In this document: in pieces, positions 6,634 to 11,965 of the stretch | How positions within the stretch are numbered: position 1 is the first letter of the stretch | How the letters are laid out: every line of letters starts with the position of its first letter | Source of the DNA: JACPNA01 sp964429715 | GTDB lineage: Archaea > Nanobdellota > Nanobdellia > Woesearchaeales > GW2011-AR9 | DNA: 16,585 nucleotides | Assembly: GCA_964429715.1 (NCBI GenBank) | Contig: CAYSCV010000025.1 | Location: 1-16,585 of the forward strand | Direction: 5' to 3' | The notes under the pieces: generated by a model | Databases searched by the model: none | The model's input: the letters and a program-made list of their open reading frames with translations, nothing else | Told to the model about the DNA's origin: nothing | Translations under genes and position numbers: made by a program

Positions 6634-6641
6634 CTTATAAA
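6634..6641 (-). promoter_or_regulatory. TATA box of the orphan gene at 5934-6611
   Basis: TTTATAAG on the minus strand is centred about 27 nt before the ATG at 6611. Confidence 0.6.
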
Positions 6642-6663
6642 CTTTACCACTTTAAAGTAGATA

Positions 6664-7539
6664 TCATTTCTCAATCACATAAAAAATCTCATTTTCAAAT
6701 TCAATAACTGTATACTTCCATCCTAATCGATCACACATCCACTCCATCCATATTCGCCGTGGCGCCGTCATCCTCTTTCCGCTCATTGTTTTCGTTGCAA
6801 AACTAACAACCAAATATCGCGCAGGTACCGCTCGAAACACCGCTTCACTTTTCGTATGCCCTTTATTCTTATCAAGCACATCCGCAACTTTAAATAACAA
6901 CGCCACATCCACTTTAGGCAGCTTCTTCACTTTCTCAATCTCAAGCAGATCCAACACCCCCGCCGTACCGTTAAACACACTATTCTTCTTATTCATCAAT
7001 TCAAAGAATGTATTTAACAAATTCATCTGCTCAGAATGAACATCATACGCATAATACTCCACTCTATCAAGGCTCATGAGCGGCAACGACAACGGATTCA
7101 ATCCGCATCCTAAATCCAAAACCGTTTTAGGCACACCTGTAATCGCAAACAATTTGGTATACAACGAAGAATAAATACTCAATCTCTCCTGCGTTGACGA
7201 ATGACTCTGTAATAAAGTTAATAAAATATTCTGCTGCTTCACTTTACTTTTCTCATTGAAATGTGTTACAACCAACTCTTCAATTCGTTTCAAATCCCCC
7301 TCTTGCGAAAATAACCCTGCCGACCTGCGCAACTCCGCTCGCACACGTTTCACCACTTCCTCAAACACAGCTGATTTCACATGAAACTTCTCCACTAACT
7401 TTTTCTCTAAATTTCCATTCTTCCGCAAAAAATCTGCAATCGCTGTGGCTACAAATTCCGTAGAAATACCCTGCAATTCTTTTTTTCGTTGCACTTCTAC
7501 AACGACAATTCTAATTTGCTCATCTGTTAATCCAACCAT
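6664..7539 (-). CDS. 16S rRNA G1405-N7 methyltransferase homologue (ArmA/Rmt/FmrO family)
   Basis: A 291-residue SAM-dependent methyltransferase. Its match to ArmA, RmtB and FmrO, which methylate N7 of G1405 in the 16S rRNA decoding site, runs through the whole chain. An N-terminal helical domain (1-105) resembles the rRNA-binding part of those enzymes. The family hallmark HSSTQER is at 113-119, and the SAM motif VLDLGCGLNPLSLPLM at 140-155. YYAYDVHSEQM carries the acidic ribose contact. DVALLFKVADVLDKNKGH aligns with the LLK-x3-VL motif, and VVSFATKTMSGKR with the SFP-KSLSG motif. NEIFYVIEK closes the chain. In pathogens and aminoglycoside producers these enzymes block gentamicin- and kanamycin-type drugs. 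Here the gene has its own promoter in a housekeeping context. The family is clear; target base and purpose in an archaeon are inferred. Confidence 0.88.
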   Translation of the reverse strand: MVGLTDEQIRIVVVEVQRKKELQGISTEFVATAIADFLRKNGNLEKKLVEKFHVKSAVFEEVVKRVRAELRRSAGLFSQEGDLKRIEELVVTHFNEKSKVKQQNILLTLLQSHSSTQERLSIYSSLYTKLFAITGVPKTVLDLGCGLNPLSLPLMSLDRVEYYAYDVHSEQMNLLNTFFELMNKKNSVFNGTAGVLDLLEIEKVKKLPKVDVALLFKVADVLDKNKGHTKSEAVFRAVPARYLVVSFATKTMSGKRMTAPRRIWMEWMCDRLGWKYTVIEFENEIFYVIEK

Positions 7540-7562
7540 CTTAACTAAGAAAACATCTTAAG

Positions 7563-7570
7563 ATATAAAA
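7563..7570 (-). promoter_or_regulatory. TATA box of the FmrO-family gene
   Basis: TTTTATAT on the minus strand is centred 27 nt before the ATG at 7539. It lies only 3 bp from the divergent TATA box of the signal peptidase gene. Confidence 0.6.
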
Positions 7571-7573
7571 ACC

Positions 7574-7581
7574 TTTTTAAA
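7574..7581 (+). promoter_or_regulatory. TATA box of the signal peptidase gene
   Basis: TTTTTAAA is centred 27 nt before the ATG at 7605, predicting a leaderless message. The position expected for its TFB recognition element overlaps the divergent TATA box. Confidence 0.6.
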
Positions 7582-7604
7582 CGACATAAGAATCTCTCTA
7601 AGAA

Positions 7605-8258
7605 ATGAGTAACACATTCAAACACTACGCCAAAAAAACCTGGCACTTCCTCTGGCACGATGACTCCGTCGCCAGTTGGATCGCTAACCTCATCATCGCT
7701 TTTGTCTTCATCCGCTTCATCTTCTACCCTGTTCTCGGCATCATCTTTGGCACTGGCTTTCCTATTGTCGCCGTCATCAGCGAAAGCATGGAACATGGAC
7801 TACACGATAACACTCTCTGCAGCCAACAATTCTCCGAATTCAAAGAATCATTTAACAACTATTGGAGTATCTGCGGATATTGGTACGAACAACGCAACAT
7901 CACAAAAGATCAATTTAAATCATTCAGACTACAAGACGGCTTTCGCAAAGGCGACGTCATCATTATCTGGCGCGCCAACGAAAATAATATTCAACTCGGT
8001 GACACTTTAGTCTTCCAAGGCAACCGTGCCCAGCCTATCATCCATCGCGTTGTTAAAATTTGGGAAAAAGACGGACAAAAACACTACCAAACCAAAGGCG
8101 ACCACAACAGCGCCTCTATCGCTGGCTCTAACAGCGAAGAAGATATTACAATAAATCGCATCTATGGCAAAGCCATCGCCAAAGTACCTTATCTCGGCTG
8201 GGTAAAGATCCTTTTCGTACAAATTCTTGCTCAATTTGGAATAATTATAGAACGATAA
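7605..8258 (+). CDS. Signal peptidase I, archaeal/ER (Ser-His) type
   Basis: A 217-residue membrane-bound protease (S26B type) that removes signal peptides from exported proteins. One N-terminal membrane anchor (about residues 25-49) is followed by SESMEHG with the nucleophile S61. The general base is His, H147 in PIIHRVVKIW, as in Sec11 and archaeal enzymes, rather than the Lys of bacterial LepB. KGDHNSAS at 164-171 supplies the conserved Asp region, and a second hydrophobic segment closes the C-terminus. Between the Ser motif and GFRKGDVIIIW lies an insert of about 45 residues (66-111) with C72 and C90 and several aromatic residues. Most archaeal homologues have only a short loop there. The start is supported by a TATA box 27 nt upstream. 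No operon partner is evident. Confidence 0.88.
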   Translation: MSNTFKHYAKKTWHFLWHDDSVASWIANLIIAFVFIRFIFYPVLGIIFGTGFPIVAVISESMEHGLHDNTLCSQQFSEFKESFNNYWSICGYWYEQRNITKDQFKSFRLQDGFRKGDVIIIWRANENNIQLGDTLVFQGNRAQPIIHRVVKIWEKDGQKHYQTKGDHNSASIAGSNSEEDITINRIYGKAIAKVPYLGWVKILFVQILAQFGIIIER

Positions 8259-8322
8259 ACTACTAAATAAGTGTACTGAAAGCAAACTTCAGATTCAAAA
8301 ATATATACCCTAAATAGGCAAA

Positions 8323-8331
8323 ATATATAAA
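8323..8331 (+). promoter_or_regulatory. TATA box of the transcription factor S gene
   Basis: ATATATAAA precedes the gene at 8431 by about 100 nt. It would place the transcript start near 8354 and leave a leader of about 75 nt, unlike the leaderless genes around it. Confidence 0.45.
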
Positions 8332-8350
8332 CCAACCCTAAATCCAAAGA

Positions 8351-8392
8351 GAGATAGGGAGAGAGATAAATCATTTAATAGAAAGCTATCTC
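8351..8392 (+). other. Possible stem in the 5' leader of the TFS mRNA
   Basis: GAGATAG at 8351-8357 is exactly complementary to CTATCTC at 8386-8392, across a 28-nt loop that contains a second GAGAGATA. Both arms fall inside the predicted leader. Seven AT-rich pairs is weak evidence, so this is only a candidate. Confidence 0.25.
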
Positions 8393-8430
8393 AAAAATCA
8401 TAAAAATATCAAAAATATACGGTGACCATT

Positions 8431-8748
8431 ATGTTTTGTCCAAAATGCGGTTCAATTTTACGTCCCAAAGATAAAGGTGGCAAAAAAATTCTCTATTGTA
8501 CTTGTGGTTTCACTAAAACTCCCGGTGAACTAGAAGCATCTACCGAAATAAAAGAAACCATCAAAGCCGCAAAAAAAATAGAAGTACTCGAAAGCATTGA
8601 AACCAATCCAAAAATCAAAATCACCTGTGATAAATGTAATAATAACATCGCCTATTACTGGACACAACAAACCAGAGGCGCAGACGAACCAGAAACTCGC
8701 TTCTTCAAATGCACCAAATGCAACCACACCTGGCGAGAATACGCATAA
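8431..8748 (+). CDS. tfs: Transcription factor S (TFIIS/RpoM-like)
   Basis: Archaeal transcript-cleavage factor that rescues backtracked RNA polymerase by stimulating hydrolysis of the RNA 3' end. The 105 residues hold two zinc ribbons. The N-terminal one uses C3, C6, C23 and C25 (MFCPKCG and YCTCG), and the C-terminal one uses C66, C69, C94 and C97 (CDKC and CTKC). Between the last two pairs lies the catalytic hairpin QQTRGADEPETRFF with D85 and E86, so the cleavage function should be intact. RGADE replaces the commoner RSADE or RAADE. A GTG at 8422 is in frame, but GGTGA at 8421-8425 is a good Shine-Dalgarno site 5 nt before the ATG at 8431, which is therefore chosen. The leader is long compared with the neighbours. 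Confidence 0.95.
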   Translation: MFCPKCGSILRPKDKGGKKILYCTCGFTKTPGELEASTEIKETIKAAKKIEVLESIETNPKIKITCDKCNNNIAYYWTQQTRGADEPETRFFKCTKCNHTWREYA

Positions 8749-8764
8749 ATTAAGACACTTGCAA

Positions 8765-8772
8765 TTAAAAAA
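8765..8772 (+). promoter_or_regulatory. Weak TATA box before the PepSY-like gene
   Basis: TTAAAAAA is centred about 27 nt before the ATG at 8796. The region is A-rich, so this rests mainly on spacing. Confidence 0.4.
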
Positions 8773-8795
8773 TAACAAAAACAAAAAAAGTAACA

Positions 8796-9329
8796 ATGAT
8801 ACTTCTCTCCCCCCAACAAATCATTGCTAACCTTCAGCAAAATGAACTGTTTCAGCAATGGTCACTTCAGCATCCCCAAGCTTTTCTCTCCCATTTATTC
8901 TGCCCATTAAACGACCAACTTCTCTCGATCAATAATTGGGAACTTGGCTACTTTGATCCCGATAGTCAAAAAATAACCGTTTTTGTCCCTTTAACCACAG
9001 ACGAACAAAACAACTTTGAAATCAAACCCGCAGACGACGTCTTCAAACAAGAGACAGCAATTATAGAAACACTAAACCTAAAAAATGTAAAAATATCTCT
9101 AGAACTTCTCTTCCCTTTAATCAAAGAACAACTAAAACTTCGCTTTCCCAAAGAACAAATCGGCAACGGCTTTCTTATATTACAAACCCTCAACCAGGAA
9201 ACATTGTATAATGTGACATTCATTACCACCTCCATCCAATTCATTAATCTAAAAATCAACGCCGAAACCGGCCTTCTCGAATCCCACCAAGCAATTGAAT
9301 TGGTAGATAAACAACAGAAAAAATTATAA
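8796..9329 (+). CDS. Hypothetical protein with a PepSY-like C-terminus
   Basis: A 177-residue soluble protein of unknown function. The N-terminal half is helical, with SPQQIIANLQQNELFQQW and then HPQAFLSHLFC. NWELGYFDPDSQKITVFVPL then reads as a beta hairpin. The C-terminal quarter, YNVTFITTSIQFINLKINAETG, followed by LLESHQAIELVDK, has the strand-strand-D/E-x-T-G pattern of PepSY-type repeats, which often bind or inhibit peptidases. That is a resemblance of pattern, not a firm assignment. There is no signal peptide. It begins 47 nt after transcription factor S, probably from its own weak promoter. An AT-rich hairpin (9342-9358) follows the stop. Confidence 0.6.
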   Translation: MILLSPQQIIANLQQNELFQQWSLQHPQAFLSHLFCPLNDQLLSINNWELGYFDPDSQKITVFVPLTTDEQNNFEIKPADDVFKQETAIIETLNLKNVKISLELLFPLIKEQLKLRFPKEQIGNGFLILQTLNQETLYNVTFITTSIQFINLKINAETGLLESHQAIELVDKQQKKL

Positions 9330-9332
9330 AAC

Positions 9333-9373
9333 TCAACTAAAGATTAAAATATTTAATCAAAAAACAGAGTTGA
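9333..9373 (+). other. Nested inverted repeats after the PepSY-like gene
   Basis: GATTAAA at 9342-9348 and TTTAATC at 9352-9358 form a perfect 7-bp stem with a 3-nt loop, enclosed by TCAACT at 9333-9338 and AGTTGA at 9368-9373. It lies just past the stop codon at 9329. The rest of the gap to about 9506 shows no gene, RNA signature or repeat that I can recognise. Confidence 0.35.
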
Positions 9374-9506
9374 CTATTAATCTGCAAAACAAATCTTAAA
9401 AAATAATTTTCTTTCAATACACAAACACACATTCCCCAGTAACAAAACACATTTTCATTTCCAAAGTGGTATCCCAATTGAGAATATAGTTTGCACGTTA
9501 ATAGTC

Positions 9507-9515
9507 TTTATATAT
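9507..9515 (+). promoter_or_regulatory. TATA box of the 28-codon mini-gene
   Basis: TTTATATAT should direct initiation near 9538-9540, giving a leader of about 33 nt that carries the GAGGTGG ribosome binding site. Confidence 0.55.
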
Positions 9516-9571
9516 CAACTCTTCTTACTTCAATATCGATAGATGTTAGGAAAAAAGAGGTGGTAGATTTT

Positions 9572-9658
9572 ATGACAAAAATTTCTTATAATGGACAACA
9601 AAAATGCAAAAAGCTCGACTCTTTTTTTACAACTGAAGAAGTAAAGAAAGAAGAATAA
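9572..9658 (+). CDS. 28-residue mini-protein with its own promoter and T-run
   Basis: A 28-codon frame, MTKISYNGQQKC...KKEE, then TAA. GAGGTGG at 9557-9563, one of the best Shine-Dalgarno sites in the window, lies 8 nt before the ATG. A TATA box stands about 60 nt upstream, and a T8 run follows the stop by 10 nt, so all parts of a stand-alone transcription unit are present. The peptide has a basic N-terminal half with one Cys, then DSFFTTEE and an acidic/lysine tail. It has no hydrophobic segment, so it should be soluble. I know of no family. It could be a small regulatory or nucleic-acid-binding peptide. The combination of signals makes real translation more likely than the length alone would suggest. 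Confidence 0.6.
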   Translation: MTKISYNGQQKCKKLDSFFTTEEVKKEE

Positions 9659-9668
9659 ATAGATAATC

Positions 9669-9676
9669 TTTTTTTT
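9669..9676 (+). terminator. T8 run after the 28-codon mini-gene
   Basis: Eight T residues 10 nt after the TAA at 9656-9658 are followed by ATTTAGTTTTT. This is a typical intrinsic T-run archaeal terminator for the short transcript. Confidence 0.55.
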
Positions 9677-9694
9677 ATTTAGTTTTTGATGTAG

Positions 9695-10450
9695 TCATTT
9701 TAAATTCTTAACATAGAACTCTCGTGCCTGCTCTTGCGAAAATTCAATTGTCTTTCCTGCATCTAAATACCTAATCGGCACACCAATTCTCTCAAACACC
9801 TCTTTAAAATCAGAACTTTCATAATGCTTTTTCGCATTCAATTGAAATTCTAAATTCTCAAACACCGAATTGTCCTGCTTCTCCCGTACTCCTGCCCTTC
9901 GTAGCGCCTCATTCACATCTATAATCGTTGGCACCACTAAAAAATCCATGGGATTCTTATAACAAAACGCATTTCCCGGAATCTTTAAAATATGTTGCAT
10001 CGCCCAATTTATAGACGCAATTAATTTCTTATCAAGCATCATCTGTGACTGATACACCAAAGACGTCGAAAAAGATCTGCTTTGATACACATCAATCCCT
10101 TCTGCCAACGCCGGCAACACCAACTGCTCATATAATATTCTTCGATCAAGCGCAAATGCCTCCATCACAACCGCAGGACTATACTCTCTTCCATTTTTTG
10201 CTGTTAATTTCTCACGAACCAACTTCCCCACACCTATAAAAGTAGGTTCCGACGTCACAATAACATCATACAAATACCCTATTTGTGTAATATCCGGATG
10301 ATAATCATGCATCTTCCAAAACTCATGCACATCAAACACCCGTTTTCCATCTTGCTTGGCACATTTCACAAACTTATCTAAAAATACCCCTTTGCCTACG
10401 CCATCAATACCATCTACAACAACGAATTTTCCTTTCCCATCTCTTGCCAT
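9695..10450 (-). CDS. tmk: Thymidylate kinase-like protein with an altered P-loop
   Basis: Predicted to phosphorylate dTMP to dTDP; last gene of the thyA-folA-tmk operon. Of its 251 residues, VVVDGIDGVGKG (10-21) is the P-loop in the DGxDGxGK form of dTMP kinases. SEPTFIGVGKLVREKL matches the family EPxxxxxGxxIR region, and LDRRILYEQLVLPAL the conserved DR helix. Near the C-terminus FENLEFQLNAKKHY matches the FE-x-FF-x2-V-x2-Y region. Two deviations stand out: the Ser/Thr that normally follows the P-loop Lys is Gly, and the usual SDRY motif reads QSRSFSTSLVYQ, losing its Asp. At 251 residues it is longer than the usual 200-215, with extra sequence before MDFLVVPTIIDV. The ATG at 10450 follows AGGTGAG, overlapping the folA stop; an alternative start at 10468 lacks such a site. 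Confidence 0.8.
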   Translation of the reverse strand: MARDGKGKFVVVDGIDGVGKGVFLDKFVKCAKQDGKRVFDVHEFWKMHDYHPDITQIGYLYDVIVTSEPTFIGVGKLVREKLTAKNGREYSPAVVMEAFALDRRILYEQLVLPALAEGIDVYQSRSFSTSLVYQSQMMLDKKLIASINWAMQHILKIPGNAFCYKNPMDFLVVPTIIDVNEALRRAGVREKQDNSVFENLEFQLNAKKHYESSDFKEVFERIGVPIRYLDAGKTIEFSQEQAREFYVKNLK

Positions 10451-10454
10451 AATC

Positions 10455-10967
10455 TCACCTTCGACCATACGTTACAAACGAATACTTATCCAAATCATTC
10501 CACTTATCCAATCGTATCATTTCTGTCCATAACGATTTATCAACCATCGGAAAATAAACATCACCAATATAAGATTTATCTATCTGTGTTATTTCTAATT
10601 TTGACGCAAACGACATTGCCGCAGCATACACACTTGCTCCTCCAATAACATAAATACTATTCTCCTCAAATTCTAACCTTGGATTGCGCTCAACAAGAGC
10701 AAGAGCATCCTCTAATGAACCTACAACCTCAACTCCATCCAGTCTATAATCCTCTCGAGTAGACAGCACAATATTTCTTCTTCCCGGCAACGGCTTACGC
10801 AATCGCTCAAAAATCGATTCATACGTCTTTCTGCCCATAATCACAGGGTGGCCCATCGTCAAGTCTTTAAACCGCTTCATATCTTCAGAAATACGCCAAG
10901 GCAATTCTCCATTTTGACCAATCACATTATTCGCTGCCACTGCTGCAATTAAAATAATCTCACTCAT
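10455..10967 (-). CDS. folA: Dihydrofolate reductase
   Basis: Reduces dihydrofolate, the product of the ThyA reaction, back to tetrahydrofolate with NADPH. The 170 residues carry all family marks: IAAVAANNVIGQNGELPWRISEDMKRFKDLT with W24 and the acidic D29, equivalent to W22 and D27 of E. coli; GHPVIMGRKTYESI; LPGRRNIVLST; IYVIGGASVY; and the C-terminal ITQIDKSYIGDVYFP. The ATG shares four bases (ATGA) with the thyA stop. Its Shine-Dalgarno site, GAGGTGG at 10972-10978, is made of the last codons of thyA (Glu-Val-Ala-Val). Translational coupling with thyA is therefore likely. Pairing ThyA with FolA is functionally expected, since ThyA consumes tetrahydrofolate. Confidence 0.96.
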   Translation of the reverse strand: MSEIILIAAVAANNVIGQNGELPWRISEDMKRFKDLTMGHPVIMGRKTYESIFERLRKPLPGRRNIVLSTREDYRLDGVEVVGSLEDALALVERNPRLEFEENSIYVIGGASVYAAAMSFASKLEITQIDKSYIGDVYFPMVDKSLWTEMIRLDKWNDLDKYSFVTYGRR

Positions 10968-11830
10968 ACCGCCACCTCTAATTTAATTGCCGGATGCGGA
11001 TTATACTTTTCAACTGTAGATTGTGTATATTGCCAATTAAAAATCGATTCAAAATTATCCGTAACGATTCTTGGCAACTCTCGCTGTTCACGTAACAATT
11101 GCTCTCGAGCACCTTCTACATGATTTTCATAAATATGCACATCACCTAAAAAACCAACTAATTTTCCCTCATTAAATCCACTTTGTTTAGCAAGCAAATG
11201 CAACAATAACCCATAACTTGCAATATTAAATGGTAAACCCAACATCGTGTCCACTGACCTCTGATTCCACAATAGATTTAATTTTCCATCCAATACCGTA
11301 ACTTGATAACCATAATGACACGCTGGTAACCCCATTTTATCTAAATCTTGTGGATTCCACGCCGTTACTAACATTCTTCTATCTGTTGGATCACTTTTAA
11401 GTTTATGTACTAACTTTCCCAATTGATCGACACCTTGTTCCGTATAATCAACATCATACCCTTTATATTCAGCGCCTAAATGTCTCCATTGAAAACCATA
11501 CACCGCTCCTAAATCCCGTTCCTCTTTCATCTGTAATTTAGTCGCTTCATCAGTGCCATACACAACTTTCTGCGGATTCGCCCACTCATCCCAAATATGA
11601 TTATTTCTCTCCTGCAGCCATTTCTTGTCTGTATACCCTTTAATAAAAAATTCTAATTCAGAAGAAATTAAACGAAACGGCACTCTTTTTGTTGTCAACA
11701 ACGGAAAACCCTGTGCCATATCATGTTCAATCATCGCCCCGACAATAGTATATGCTCGAACACCTGTTCTATTTTCTTTTAACACACCTTGCGTCAAAAT
11801 CCGCTCAACTAAAGATAAATATTGCTCCAT
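10964..11830 (-). CDS. thyA: Thymidylate synthase, ThyA type
   Basis: Methylates dUMP to dTMP using methylene-tetrahydrofolate. The protein has 288 residues when started at 11830, against 264 in E. coli. R21 (ENRTGVRAYT) and E58 (SSELEFF) fall at the same numbers as in the E. coli enzyme. The catalytic Cys is C171 in LPACHYGYQ. DRRMLVTAWNP, WNQRSVDTMLGLPFNIASYG and GDVHIYENH are the standard substrate motifs. The extra length sits mainly in NPQKVVYGTDEATKLQMKEE and GYDVDYTEQGVDQL. The ATG at 11830 follows GGGGTGAG by 4 nt; a GTG at 11839 lies inside that site and is rejected. It is first in the operon thyA-folA-tmk and divergent from the dCTP deaminase gene. Confidence 0.97.
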   Translation of the reverse strand: MEQYLSLVERILTQGVLKENRTGVRAYTIVGAMIEHDMAQGFPLLTTKRVPFRLISSELEFFIKGYTDKKWLQERNNHIWDEWANPQKVVYGTDEATKLQMKEERDLGAVYGFQWRHLGAEYKGYDVDYTEQGVDQLGKLVHKLKSDPTDRRMLVTAWNPQDLDKMGLPACHYGYQVTVLDGKLNLLWNQRSVDTMLGLPFNIASYGLLLHLLAKQSGFNEGKLVGFLGDVHIYENHVEGAREQLLREQRELPRIVTDNFESIFNWQYTQSTVEKYNPHPAIKLEVAV

Positions 11831-11834
11831 TATT

Positions 11835-11842
11835 CTCACCCC
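11835..11842 (-). promoter_or_regulatory. Shine-Dalgarno site of thyA
   Basis: GGGGTGAG lies 4 nt before the ATG at 11830 on the minus strand. It is complementary to the usual archaeal 16S rRNA 3' end and decides the start of thyA. Confidence 0.7.
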
Positions 11843-11871
11843 ATCTTCATTAAATTCATCAAACCCAACTC

Positions 11872-11880
11872 ATTTAAATA
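11872..11880 (-). promoter_or_regulatory. TATA box of the thyA-folA-tmk operon
   Basis: TATTTAAAT on the minus strand predicts a transcript start near 11849 and a leader of about 18 nt that contains the GGGGTGAG site. Confidence 0.55.
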
Positions 11881-11935
11881 CATTTACCCACCAAAACATA
11901 ATCATTCTATTCCCATAATCAAATTATAACAATCC

Positions 11936-11943
11936 TTTTAAAT
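11936..11943 (+). promoter_or_regulatory. TATA box of the dCTP deaminase gene
   Basis: TTTTAAAT is centred 26-27 nt before the ATG at 11966, so the message is probably leaderless. It is separated by about 55 bp from the divergent thyA TATA box. Confidence 0.6.
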
Positions 11944-11965
11944 CACCTCATTCCAATATAACAAC

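Noticed and set aside
7545..7796. 83-codon minus-strand open frame opposite the start of the signal peptidase gene
   Set aside because: It is the antisense shadow of a well-supported gene with catalytic motifs. The product is a low-complexity acidic string with no family pattern, and it overlaps both promoters.
7660..8010. 116-codon plus-strand frame inside the signal peptidase gene
   Set aside because: Ser/Ala-rich out-of-frame shadow. The frame carrying the Ser, His and Asp motifs is the real one.
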